In this document: positions 1 to 9,076 of the stretch, piece after piece
Layout: each line of letters starts with the position of its first letter
Position numbering within the stretch: position 1 is the first letter of the stretch
Assembly (NCBI GenBank): GCA_946902875.1
Contig: OX336348.1
Coordinates: 14,843,741-14,907,740, forward strand
Length of the DNA: 64,000 nucleotides
DNA from: Nematopogon swammerdamellus
Lineage: Eukaryota; Arthropoda; Insecta; Lepidoptera; Adelidae
Direction of reading: 5' to 3'
Translations under genes and position numbers: made by a program
Notes under the pieces: model-generated
What the model was told of the DNA's origin: nothing
The model's input: only the letters and a program-made list of their open reading frames with translations
The model's database searches: none

Positions 1-2736
1 CTTCGCTGGTAGTCCTCTTGCTCCGACTTCCACAGCGAAGAGATCAGTCTTGAATCCGTTTCTCACAATCCGGTCTACTAAGTTGCAGTACTTGTTAAGT
101 TTGATGTTGAGGTCCTTCGGTATGTTACTTTCCCATGGAACTGTAAGTTCAACAAGTACTACATGCTTTGTCCCTTTTGAGAATATGAGTATATCCGGTC
201 TTAATGCTGTGGTACAGATTTCCGAAGGCATTTGGTAATGCTTCTCATGTGTGTCCATCAACAATTCCCAATCCTTTGCTGCTCCCAAAATTGAAGAAGG
301 TTTAGTCCTATCTTTGGGCAGCTTATTGGCTCCAGGTTTCACAAAGTTGACCTTCTGGAAGCCGCTACTGGTTTGCCCTTTCCTGGTCCGTGCAATTGAC
401 AGGTTGATGGCCTCTCTGATGATTTGGAGGACTTTATCATGACGGTAGGAATACTGGCCTCGCTCAAGTAGTATTTTGCATCCGCATAACAAATGTTTGG
501 CCGTGCCTACGAACTCCTTACATGACGGGCATAGTCTATTTGTAGATTTCCCCCATCTAACTAGGTTACTCGGGTCGGGGAGAGTAAGCTGGAATGCATT
601 TAAGTAGAACTTAAGCAGCTCAGGGGACCAGTTGTATATTATGGATTTCCACTTCAATGCAGGAGGGATGCAGAAGTCACCCACTGTTCGCCAATCATTC
701 TGCATTTCTAGGTTTAAGGCGTGAAGTTTGAAGCCTTGTTCCATGTCCTCCTGAGCAAAACCTTTCAGTATTTCTTTATCAGACTTTGCTGTTTCTATGC
801 CCAATCCAGATCTATTGGTGCGTGTACCAACTTGGAATGATTTGTAGAAGTCGAGTCTCGATTCCAGTTCATCTGATAGTGATGTGTTGGGTAAGGCTTG
901 AATAGCGCTATCATTGGAGTCTTTGAGTATACATCGTTTGGCTATTCTCGCCTTTTGATAAAATATCGACGGTTTCTTAATGTTCAGTCCAAAGTTATTG
1001 TGAGATCTGTATAGCGTTGACGAGTCAGCCGGGTGAGCCAGTCCAAACCATGATTTCAGGAATCTGGTCACATACGAGTCTAATTTAGTCAGGTTTTGCT
1101 TTGTGAAGTCGTAGACGAGAAATGGCCATGAAAGTTTTGATGTCAGGTAGTTATCGTAAATCCATGCCTTTTGTGTACCCAGGAGGGGAAGATTGTCAGT
1201 TTGGCGGAGGCTCTCTTCGAAAAGTTGGACAATATCATCAGTAGGATGCTCCTTTCCTCTGCTGGTGATCCTTTTGCCCAAGAATTTAAAAGGAGCTTCA
1301 TCAGCCACGGTTGCGATTGGTTTTCCGGCTACTGTCAGACCTGGATTGCTCGAGGTAAACTTTGAACCTTTCCTGGTTAAGCTCAAACAGTAGCACTTCG
1401 CTGGTTTTATCTTCATCCCTTTGGTCCATTCACAATAGTCATCCACCACCTTAAGAAGCGCCTGATTTTGTTTTGGATTGCGGGTTAACAGCGTAATATC
1501 TTCCGCAAATGCCAGGATGGCCGCCATATATGTGTCTCCATATTTGAACCTGTATCCCCATTTGTTTTCTTTTACGGCAAGCGTATCAATTAGAATGTTG
1601 ATAACAATGTTAAATGTGACAGGAGAGAGGCAGCAACCCTGGAAAAGTCCTATGCCGTAACGAATTTCCGGTGTCTTCTCCGTTTCGCCTTTTACTTGTA
1701 TTACAAAGGAAAGTTTTTTGTAGTAGGAGGCTATTATATTACAGATCAGAGGTGGCACATTATACCACTCTAGCGCCTTTAATAGTAACTCATGGCGCAC
1801 CGAACCGAAGGCGTTTTCAAAGTCTAACCACGTGGCAGTTAATTGTCTCTCATTCTTCCTTGCATCTCTAAGACATTCAGTCAGCAAAGAATTATGTTCG
1901 AGGCACCCTGCAACTCTTGGGAGAAAACCTTTCTGGTACTTCTTCGGTAAGTAGTCGTTGGTACACATGTGTTTGAGTAGTCTGGCCTGCATAATGGAGA
2001 AGAATATTTTCGAAATTGTGTTCGTAAGGGCTATAGGTCTAATATCCTTGGGATCAGTAACTTCTTTCTTTTTTGGTAGAAGAACAAACACGGCTTTACC
2101 AAGACAGTCTGGCACTTCTCTGTTCGTCCAAATTCTTTTGTAGATGTTCAACATGTGTTTCCGCACTGATGGACATTTTTTGTATATGATGTATGGTGTG
2201 CCATCGGGTCCCGGGGCGGAACTATTTGGTTTCCTTTTTATGTGGTATTCCAGCTCTTCCATCGTCGGTGAATCAGCATCAAATGCTAGAGCAGGTTCTT
2301 TGGGTTTTGGAGCTGGTGGATCCCTGTAAGTTATATCTGCCTCCGGGGTGGTATATGTGGATTTAAAGTAGTTGAACATCTCGTCCGTACTTAACCTAAT
2401 TGTACCCTGCTGTTCCTTAAAAGCTTTTTTGGCGAAATAAAAGTGGTTCTTCTCGAAAGCTGCTATATTCTGAGCCTTTCGAAATTCATTGCCAGCAACC
2501 GTAATTTGCTCAGATACTTTCTGGATGAGTTTTACGATAGATCTCATCGCTCTGGCTAATTGGTGGCATAGATTTCTGTCTCCTGAGGCTTTCGCCTTCC
2601 TTAGCTGCTTTATCAACTCTCTCTTCCTTCTCCTAAGCTTTGCTTTGAAAGTGTTTTCTCTTTCCATTGGGTTGTGGTGATAGCGAACAGGGTACAATTC
2701 GGAGAAGTAATTGTAAATTTGTTCCCTGGAAGTCAT
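1..2736 (-). CDS. RLE-type non-LTR retrotransposon RT plus endonuclease, copy A, 3' end outside window
   Basis: Reading the minus strand from 2787 to base 1 gives one open frame with no stop, about 912 codons from the ATG at 2736; an alternative ATG is at 2667. It would copy the element RNA at a nicked chromosomal target. Visible in order: a basic N-terminal region; an RT fingers segment with SAPGPDGTP; motif A LDFENAFGSV with its Asp near residue 305; motif B FQGCCLSP; motif C reading AFAED near residue 412 where F/Y-A-D-D is usual; a CCHC knuckle C-x2-C-x8-H-x4-C at residues 736-753; then RPD (Asp about 848) followed by VELTVPWE, as in restriction-like endonucleases of R2/R4/NeSL-type elements. 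The C-terminal EVGARG motif is reached at the window edge. A stop at 2788-2790 lies just upstream. Clade assignment is from motif memory, not alignment. Confidence 0.85.
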   Translation of the reverse strand, partial: MTSREQIYNYFSELYPVRYHHNPMERENTFKAKLRRRKRELIKQLRKAKASGDRNLCHQLARAMRSIVKLIQKVSEQITVAGNEFRKAQNIAAFEKNHFYFAKKAFKEQQGTIRLSTDEMFNYFKSTYTTPEADITYRDPPAPKPKEPALAFDADSPTMEELEYHIKRKPNSSAPGPDGTPYIIYKKCPSVRKHMLNIYKRIWTNREVPDCLGKAVFVLLPKKKEVTDPKDIRPIALTNTISKIFFSIMQARLLKHMCTNDYLPKKYQKGFLPRVAGCLEHNSLLTECLRDARKNERQLTATWLDFENAFGSVRHELLLKALEWYNVPPLICNIIASYYKKLSFVIQVKGETEKTPEIRYGIGLFQGCCLSPVTFNIVINILIDTLAVKENKWGYRFKYGDTYMAAILAFAEDITLLTRNPKQNQALLKVVDDYCEWTKGMKIKPAKCYCLSLTRKGSKFTSSNPGLTVAGKPIATVADEAPFKFLGKRITSRGKEHPTDDIVQLFEESLRQTDNLPLLGTQKAWIYDNYLTSKLSWPFLVYDFTKQNLTKLDSYVTRFLKSWFGLAHPADSSTLYRSHNNFGLNIKKPSIFYQKARIAKRCILKDSNDSAIQALPNTSLSDELESRLDFYKSFQVGTRTNRSGLGIETAKSDKEILKGFAQEDMEQGFKLHALNLEMQNDWRTVGDFCIPPALKWKSIIYNWSPELLKFYLNAFQLTLPDPSNLVRWGKSTNRLCPSCKEFVGTAKHLLCGCKILLERGQYSYRHDKVLQIIREAINLSIARTRKGQTSSGFQKVNFVKPGANKLPKDRTKPSSILGAAKDWELLMDTHEKHYQMPSEICTTALRPDILIFSKGTKHVVLVELTVPWESNIPKDLNIKLNKYCNLVDRIVRNGFKTDLFAVEVGARGLPAK

Positions 2737-3097
2737 ACAGCTGATCTTCGGGACTCTGCCTGCAGCCTGGGAGGTCAAGTCTTTCGGCTAGGCATCGATC
2801 ATGTTGCTTCCAAGTGGTCTCGGATATGCTCGGTAAGCTTAGTCGGTCTCTGGGCGAAAATGCTTCATGGTGAGAGGAAGGTTGCGCAACACTTTGTGAC
2901 GTGTGAGGTAGTACTCTGTCAATAGTGTCAGGTGGAGAACTTACAGGCGCTTTCTGCCCTGCTTCACTGTCGCGTTGTTTCTCCTTCACGTGCTTTTCTA
3001 GCCAGATTTTTCGCTTATATTGTTTCCCACACTTCGAGCATTTCAAGTCCATATTCATGCCAAGGTTGTCAGAGATATCGATCGGTGAGCGGTTCAT
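2633..3097 (-). CDS. N-terminal C2H2 zinc-finger ORF of retrotransposon copy A
   Basis: This frame is open from before 3208; the first ATG is at 3097. It stops at 2633, overlapping the RT frame by about 150 bases in a +1 relation. It encodes a C2H2-like finger (C-S-K-C, then H 13 residues later) of the kind that gives N-terminal DNA contacts in RLE-type elements. The position expected for the second zinc-binding His (four residues after the first) is Gln in HVKEKQ, so the finger may be damaged. The downstream part is Ser/Pro-rich. Either the two frames were once one ORF broken by a one-base indel, or translation relies on a frameshift or restart; the sequence alone does not decide. Confidence 0.6.
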   Translation of the reverse strand: MNRSPIDISDNLGMNMDLKCSKCGKQYKRKIWLEKHVKEKQRDSEAGQKAPVSSPPDTIDRVLPHTSQSVAQPSSHHEAFSPRDRLSLPSISETTWKQHDRCLAERLDLPGCRQSPEDQLYDFQGTNLQLLLRIVPCSLSPQPNGKRKHFQSKA

Positions 3098-3436
3098 CCT
3101 CCCTCCCTCTCGGACCGCTCTGAGGGTATTTACTCTTTTGACTGTCGTAGCTTTTATTTCCTGGCGCGGCTTGCTAGGCCTAACGCCCGTCTGTCTCTCC
3201 AGCGTCACCAGTCTTTCCCGGTCGTCAAATGGACTTTCCCATTCGTCAACGGTCTTCCCCGGTCGCCAGCTGTCTTTCCAGCGTTATCCCGTCTCTCCGG
3301 GCTGTCTTGTTTCGAAGGTGTGGATCTAAGCTTGCGATGGCTTCACCGAACATATCCGGGCCCATCGGCAGTAGAGGAGGGTATTAATCGAGGCCGGGAC
3401 TAGCGAGTGGCCACTCTAAATTTCCCGCGCATGCTT
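3098..3436 (-). other. 5' leader of retrotransposon copy A
   Basis: GC-rich leader between the hammerhead-like fold and the first ATG of copy A. It contains short degenerate repeats around 3175-3310 (variants of a CCGGGAAAG-type motif about 28-30 bases apart). No protein motif seen. Confidence 0.4.
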
Positions 3437-3491
3437 CACGTTTCGGCTCGCTTCAAGCCCTCGTCAGCTAGTCTGCGTTGACTAGGACGCG
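3437..3491 (-). ncRNA. hammerhead ribozyme-like fold at tandem retrotransposon junction
   Basis: Minus strand, 3491 to 3437. All hammerhead parts are in the right order: stem III 3' strand CGCGT; C at the cleavage position (GTC) at 3486; stem I CTAGTC/GACTAG closed by loop AACGCA; core CTGACGA; stem II GGCTTG/CGAGCC with loop AAG; core GAA; then stem III 5' strand ACGTG. The one flaw is an extra unpaired G at the base of stem II (or a lost C on the other side). The fold overlaps the TAG stop of upstream copy B, so it sits exactly between the 3' end of copy B and the leader of copy A. Self-cleavage there would release unit-length RNA from a tandem transcript. Confidence 0.6.
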
Positions 3492-3686
3492 GGGAAACCA
3501 CCAGTCCCGCTCTCGACCTCCCTCTCTCTACCTATCCATATTCTGTAGGATGCTTCCAGTGACGTTTTCGAAGCTCTCTCCATATATGAGCTTAGCGTCG
3601 ATCTTGGGAGCACTAGATTCTTGAAGAGACTGTAGAGCGACTTCGCTGGTATTCCTCTTGCTCCGACTTCCACAGCGAAGAGATCC
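3482..3686 (-). pseudogene. 3'-terminal fragment of a second RLE retrotransposon, copy B
   Basis: Minus-strand reading ends RDLFAVEVGARGIPAKSLY... and stops with TAG at 3482-3484. Bases 3641-3685 match bases 1-45 of copy A with a single substitution, so this is the C-terminal end of the same family and shows the part of the protein lying beyond the left edge for copy A. Homology ends abruptly at about 3686, where unrelated sequence begins. Copies B and A are in the same orientation, head to tail. Confidence 0.85.
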
Positions 3687-3734
3687 CTTTGATTGATGGT
3701 ATACCTTTGGAAAGGGCGTAAACTAACAAACTTT

Positions 3735-4081
3735 TGACGTGATAACGTCACGTCTTATAAATTGATGAACACCGGCTGCACGCACGAAAAAGTGTCGCAA
3801 GCGAGAGCGCGTAACAAGCGATATAGAGGCACAATCGGCCCAAGCGTCGGCTTGTACACATTTATCTCTCTGGTTCTAAAGTACCAGGGCAGCCGAAATT
3901 AAAAGGAGGTTACTCGTACCATAATATATTAAGCGCATTTGGCCGGTCGGAAAATATTTCAAATTTAGAATATTCATGTCTAAAGTACCAGTGCAGCATA
4001 AATTTAAAGTAGTCTTACAACTTTATAACGTTATCACGTAAAACTGTCGTCCGTAAACCGACTTTACAGACAACCAATTTT
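3735..4081 (+). repeat. Interspersed repeat R-G, copy 1
   Basis: About 350-bp non-coding repeat starting GACGTGATAACGTCACG and ending near ACAGACAACCAATTTTTT. Other copies: 15335-15667 (reverse), 54696-54840 plus 58640-58807 (split), 61094-61977 (with insert), 62666-62930 (reverse, with insert). The left end carries ACGTGAT(A/G)ACGTCA and the right half carries its inverse about 60 bases from the end, giving subterminal inverted repeats. No ORF. It looks like a short non-autonomous DNA element; the superfamily is unclear. Confidence 0.65.
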
Positions 4082-4288
4082 TTTTTTCTAAAACAAGGAT
4101 ACATCGTAAAATTCAATAAATTTTATTTCGTGCTGATACAAACATGAACATAAAGTTACAAGGGTTTAAAGCTGGGATTTTGGTAATTTTCAAAAATAAA
4201 GAAAAAAAAATCGTATCTCGATACCACGTGACACCTGATAAAAGGTATTTTGGGTCAAAACGTTACAAATGACCCCACTTACCTACAA
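4082..4288 (+). repeat. About 205-bp direct repeat, left copy
   Basis: Runs from TTTTTTCTAAAACAAGGATAC to CCACTTACCTACAAAAAA and is repeated with about 90% identity by eye at 7927-8131. The pair flanks the A1 element and the RTE fragment. Non-coding. Confidence 0.7.
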
Positions 4289-5342
4289 AAAAAATAAAGT
4301 TTAAAAAACTGTAACCCGACTATGGAAAAAAGGAACTATTATTAAAAAAACTAAAAAAGTTTCAAAACCTTTACCATAAATAAAATAAACTAAAAAGTAA
4401 GAAACAAGACATTTGGGAGCCATGGCAGTGCTTCCTTCGGACGTTGCTATCATCGTCTTATTGGGTAAGAGCAGTCTTTTGATTTTCCTGTTTATTTAGT
4501 TTTATTGAAGTCTTCTGGCAGTTTCACATTAATAACGTTATAATTAAATTGAAATGCCGTAGTCGTGCGTTGTCAGCTATAAAAAAAATTATGCTTGAAT
4601 GACGGCATCTCGTTGTTAATTTTGCGATCATGCTGAGGAAGGGGAAGAGAGGGAGTGAGGGAGTGAGGGAGTGATGGAGGGGAAGAGGGAATGAGGGAGG
4701 GAGGTAAAGATAATATTTTGCCTCGACTCATACAACAGCAATCGGCCACAATAATATAATCCTATAACCTTTCATTTATTCATTAGAGTTACTCAGTAGT
4801 AGTAGATAAATAACACATAATTCTGTAAAAATTTCAACTGTCTACCTATTACGGTTCCAAAGATACAGCAGTAGGACGGACAGACGGACGGACAGACAGA
4901 CAGACGGAGTAGGCTTAAATATAATATTAAATATAATCCGTACGGGATACGGAAACTTAAAGAAAAGTATTTTCGTATATTTAAAGTTAAGTAGATAATT
5001 TTTTTTATAGCTGACAACGCACGACTACGGCATTTCAATTTAATTATAACGTTATTAATGTGAAACTGCCAGAAGACTTCAATAAAACTAAATAAACAGG
5101 AAAATCAAAAGACTGCTCTTACCCAATAAGACGATGATAGCAACGTCCGAAGGAAGCACTGCCATGGCTCCCAAATGTCTTGTTTCTTACTTTTTAGTTT
5201 ATTTTATTTATGGTAAAGGTTTTGAAACTTTTTTAGTTTTTTTAATAATAGTTCCTTTTTTCCATAGTCGGGTTACAGTTTTTTAAACTTTATTTTTTAT
5301 TTCATTATTTTTAGTAATATTACATAAATAAAACTCCTCGAA

Positions 5343-6770
5343 TAAGTAAGTAACTGAGGGCGAGGCCGAAGGCCGAGCTGCGGTTAAGAATACCATAAAC
5401 CTTCTCGAAGACAGTAAGTAACTATGGGTGAGGCCGAAGGCCGAGCTGCGTTCAGGAAGACGAATAACCTTCTCGAAGAGAGTAAGTAACTGTGGGCGAG
5501 GCCGAAGGCCGAGCTGCGTTCAGGAAGACGATAAACCTTCTCGAAGACAGTAAGTAACCATGGGCGAGGCCGAAGGCCGAGCTGCGTTCAAGAAGACGAT
5601 AAACCTTCTCGAAGACAGTAAGTAACTATGGGCGAGGCCGAAGGCCGAGCTGCGTTCAAGAAGACGACAAACGTTCTCGAAGACAGTAAGTAACTATGGG
5701 CGAGGTCGAAGGCCGAGCTGCGTTCAGGAAGACGATAAACCTTCTCGAAGACAGTAAGTAACCATGGGCGAGGCCGAAGGCCGAGCTGCGTTCAAGAAGA
5801 CTATAAACCTTCTCGAAGACAGTAAGTAACTATGGGCGAGGCCGAAGGCCGAGCTGCGTTCAGGAAGACGATAAACCTTCTCGAAGACAGTAAGTAACTA
5901 TGGGTGAGGCCGAAGGCCGAGCTGCGTTCAGGAAGACGATAAACCTTCTCGAAGAGAGTAAGTAACTATGGGCGAGGCCGAAGGCCGAGCTGCGTTCAAT
6001 AATACGATAAACCTTCTCGAAGACAGTAAGTAACTATGGGCGAGGCCGAAGGCCGAGCTGCGTTCAGGAAGTCGATAAACCTTCTCGAAGACAGTAATTA
6101 ACTATGGTCGAGGCCGAAGGCCGAGCTGCGTTCAGGAAGACGAATAACCTTCTCGAAGACAGTAAGTAACTATGGGCGAGGCCGAAGGCCGAGCTGCGTT
6201 CAGGAAGACGATAAACCTGCTCGAAGAGAGTAAGTAACTATGGGCTAGGCCGAAGGCCGAGCTACGTTCAGGTAGACAAATAACCTTATCGAAGACAGTA
6301 AGTAACTATGGGTGAGGCCGAAGGCCGAGCTGCGTTCAAGTAGACGATAAACCTTCTTGAAGACAGTAAGTAACTATGGGCGAGGCCGAAGGCCGAGCTG
6401 CGTTCAGGAAGTCGATAAACCTTCTCGAAGGCAGTAAGTAACTATGGGCGAGGCCAAATGCCGAGCTGCGTTCAGGTAGACAAATAACCTTCTCGAAGAC
6501 AGTAAGTAACTATGGGCGAGGCCGAAGGCCGAGCTGCGTTCAGGAAGACGATAAACCTGCTCGAAGACAGTAAGTAACTATGAGCGAGGCCGAAGGCCGA
6601 GCTGCGTTCAGGAAGTCGATAAACCTTCTCGAAGGCAGTAAGTAACTATGGGCGAGGCCAAAAGCCGAGCTGCGTTCAGGTAGACAAATAACCTTCTCGA
6701 AGACAGTAAGTAACTATGGGCGAGGCCGAAGGCCGAGCTGCGTTCAAGAAGACGATAAACCTTCTCGAAG
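5343..6770 (+). repeat. 68-bp tandem repeat array (about 21 copies) in A1
   Basis: Unit reads AAGTAACTATGGGCGAGGCC-GAAGGCCGAGCTGCGTTCAG and continues GAAGACGATAAACCTTCTCG AAGACAGT. Each unit holds the small inverted motif GGCCGAAGGCC. Copies differ at scattered positions. The same array recurs at 23150-23690, 25757-27190, 28325-29752 and 37017-37400, and worn units occur at 22230-22470, 38085-38290, 50975-51080, 51418-51480 and 52160-52560. Confidence 0.9.
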
Positions 6771-6773
6771 ACT

Positions 6774-7161
6774 TTATCCTATTCTATCCTATCCTATCCT
6801 ATCCTATCCTATCCTATCCTATCCTATCCTATCCTATCCTATCCTATCCTATCCTATCCTATCCTATCCTATCCTATCCTATCCTATCCTATCCTATCCT
6901 ATCCTATCCTATCCTACGCTACCCTACGCTACGCTACGCTACGCTACGCTACGCTACGCTACGCTACGCTACGCTATGCTATGCTATGCTATGCTATGCT
7001 ATGCTATGCTATGCTATGCTATGCTATGCTATGCTATGCTATCCTATCCTATCCTATCCTATCCTATCCTATCCTATCCTATCCTATCCTATCCTATCCT
7101 ATCCTATGCTATCCTATCCTATCCTATCCTCACCTATCCTATCCTATCCTATCCTATCCTA
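6774..7161 (+). repeat. Pentanucleotide satellite (TATCC)n with TACGC and TATGC blocks
   Basis: Pure pentamer array. The outer parts are TATCC; a central block at about 6917-6975 is TACGC, followed by TATGC to about 7041. Variants are clustered, not scattered, which indicates local homogenisation by slippage. Long frames across it (PILSY repeats) are an artefact of a pentamer being open in several frames. Confidence 0.95.
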
Positions 7162-7603
7162 TAAGGTAAGAAGGGAATAATAAATATGGCAAAATAAATA
7201 TCTGAATTTGAATCTGAAGGGACCTACAGTTTTACGTGGAATCCGAACCACGGTTGGGCTTATAATTTTTTATTTCATTCATTTTGGTTTAAACCATTAA
7301 GGTGTCTTATATTTTTGAAATCGCCTTTAGAAGCTCTTGACAATGATACCCCACTCGGTGGGGTTTGAAGAAAATATTTTTGTAAAGTGTGACAATATGG
7401 GGTCCCACGGCCGCCATTTTTTATTTATGGAAAAATTTGGTACCCCATGACAAGGGGACCATCATAACAAATCGATTGACACCACGATCATCAAAATCGA
7501 ATGAGTAGTTTAGCAGTTACGGTGGAACATCCGTACATACCCAGCCACATAGACTGCCAACCACATTACCCTCCTTTTTGGCTCTGCCATAGTCGGGTAA
7601 AAA

Positions 7604-7911
7604 TGAGAGATGAAAGGATTGAGAAAGGGATGCTTCGGTGGTTCGGTCATGTTGGAAGAATGGATGATAGGAGACTAACGAAAGACATTTATGAAGCAAA
7701 TGTGAGTGGAAGAGTCGGGAAGGGTCGCCCTAGACACACGTACCTGGACCAAATCGGGTATATGCTCAAAAAGGGTCAAGTGCGTAGTACCCGTAACCGA
7801 CGAGCATGCATAAAGAACATTATGGGAGCGGAAGAGGCGGCCGAGGTGTGTCAGGATCGTGGCACGTGGAGATCCGTTGTCTCTGTCTACCCCACCGGGA
7901 AACAGGCGTGA
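7604..7911 (+). pseudogene. RTE-like non-LTR retrotransposon ORF2, C-terminal fragment
   Basis: Open from the A1 boundary to the stop at 7909-7911. The peptide contains LRWFGHVGRMDDRRLTK, GRPRHTYLDQI and a terminal YPTGKQA, as in the tail of RTE-type ORF2 proteins. About 100 residues of the usual roughly 1000 remain; RT and endonuclease domains are missing, with the 5' break exactly where A1 ends. Not functional on its own. Confidence 0.75.
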
Positions 7912-7926
7912 CGCTATGTATGTAAA

Positions 7927-8131
7927 TGATATTTTTTCTAGAAGAAGGATACATTTTAAATCCAATAAATTTTATTTCGTGCTGATACAATCATAAACAA
8001 GGGTTGAAAACTGGGATTTTTGTAATTTTCAAAAATAAAGAAAAAAAATCGTATCTTGATACCACGTGATACCTGACAAAAGGTATGATGTGTCAAAACA
8101 TTGCAATTGACCCCACTTACCTACAAAAAAT
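7927..8131 (+). repeat. About 205-bp direct repeat, right copy
   Basis: Second copy of 4082-4288. Here it continues past CTACAAAAAA into TTTTGTCGGTCGATG, which may show sequence lost from the left copy's flank. Confidence 0.7.
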
Positions 8132-8239
8132 TTTGTCGGTCGATGTGCCGAAAACCCTGTATAATAATAAGAACTTTATCACAGCTCTACTAAAAGTTAA
8201 GTGAGAATGGTTGCTAACCAACTTTAAATCGTTATAGAT

Positions 8240-8623
8240 CCTAAATGGTCATTCAAAAGCCAGCCAGCTCAGACCTATAACAATCTGTCTGACTTACCAC
8301 CACCTCAAAATGGTGCGACTGTAGCGATTAAGTGCCCATATGTGTCTCACAAGAACATAGCAAACCTTTTGAGTAAAACGGACACATCAAAGGGAGCGGG
8401 CAGTGACCTAATACCCCCAATATTTATAAAAAAATGTGCTAACGCTCTGGTGCATCCACTATATCTGCTATTTAACAGATCCCTACAGGAAGGTTGCTTT
8501 CCTAAGGTCTGGAAGATAGCAAATATAGTACCAATACATAAAAAAGGACTGAAAACTAAAATTGAAAATTATAGGCCTATCTCAATTCTTAGTACTTTCA
8601 GCAAACTCTTTGAAAAGGTTATA
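8240..8623 (+). pseudogene. Jockey-type reverse transcriptase, upstream half
   Basis: Frame with LPPPQNGATVAIK, then GAGSDLIPPIFIKKCANAL, CFPKVWKIANIVPIHKKG and ENYRPISILSTFSKLFEKV: the fingers and motifs 1-2 of Jockey-superfamily RT. The 5' part of the element (ORF1 and AP endonuclease) is absent, so it is 5'-truncated somewhere near 8140-8240, as usual for non-LTR copies. The frame is interrupted at 8623 by a MITE and resumes at 9077 in the same frame. Confidence 0.8.
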
Positions 8624-9074
8624 CAGGGTGTTAAAACGGCGAGTACATTAATTTCGCCAGCGCAATCCTCATGATTTTCCGAGACAAAAAAGTAAATAAA
8701 GTTTTTCCCTAAAGTGTCTAGTTTCCGAGATATTAATTTTGGAAATTTATGTTTTCGTCTAGTGTAATTTGACGCGTGAGGGGGGAAGGTGCTAGCGCGG
8801 GAACGGTTAGGGGCGAAAAACTCACACTGCGCCGCCTCCGCACTTCTCCTCTCTCCGCGCACTCGTCCCTGCTCGCTCACTCACCGCGCGCCTTTCCTTC
8901 CCACGTTCGTGAGGAACATTAAATCCTTTTACACTAAATTAATTAATTAGTTTGTATGAAAACAGTAACTTTTTATTTAAAGGGAATTCAGAAAAAAGTT
9001 ATTTGACTTTTTTGTTACTTTTGATCCCAATAATCATTTCCTAAATTTAATGTACTCGCCGTTTTTACAGCCTG
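8624..9074. mobile_element. MITE with TA target duplication, mariner/Tc1-like
   Basis: 451-bp insert with terminal inverted repeats of about 28 bp (CAGGGTGTTAAAACGGCGAG at 8624 onward; inverse at 9047-9074, few mismatches). TA is present on both sides (8622-8623, 9075-9076). Taking out the insert and one TA leaves the host RT frame continuous, so boundaries are exact. No transposase. The interior has a GC-rich stretch at 8770-8900. Confidence 0.9.
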
Positions 9075-9076
9075 TA

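Larger units (their letters stand above)
4293..7598 (+). mobile_element. A1-family composite element, copy A1
   Basis: Non-coding 3.3-kb element. Order: a palindrome with about 300-bp arms (4293-4592 and 4997-5297) around a 400-base loop containing CCCTC/GGGAG and GACGGACA simple repeats; 68-bp tandem repeats; TATCC satellite; then an outer unique segment ending CCATAGTCGGGT next to an A-run. The left end carries ACCCGACTATGG, the inverse of the right end. Four more copies are in the window. Subterminal inverted repeats, internal tandem repeats and insertion in A/T runs resemble Helentron-associated (HINE/DINE-1-like) elements, an inference from architecture only. Confidence 0.75.

Noticed and set aside
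4793..5038. 81-residue frame in the palindrome loop (also 27775, 31098, 24004, 36472)
   Set aside because: Contains simple-repeat translation (RLSVCPSVCPS), starts in the palindrome arm, and differs between copies by indels.
5343..6770. CRISPR-like array of 68-bp repeats
   Set aside because: No unique spacers, units are contiguous and degenerate, and the setting is eukaryotic.
6774..7161. Interstitial telomere
   Set aside because: Insect telomere units are TTAGG/CCTAA; this is TATCC with TACGC and TATGC variants inside a mobile element.
6716..7180. Long PILSY/MLCYA frames over TATCC arrays (also 25080-25814, 29698-30457)
   Set aside because: A pure 5-base repeat without stop triplets is open in several frames at once; no start context, domain or conservation.
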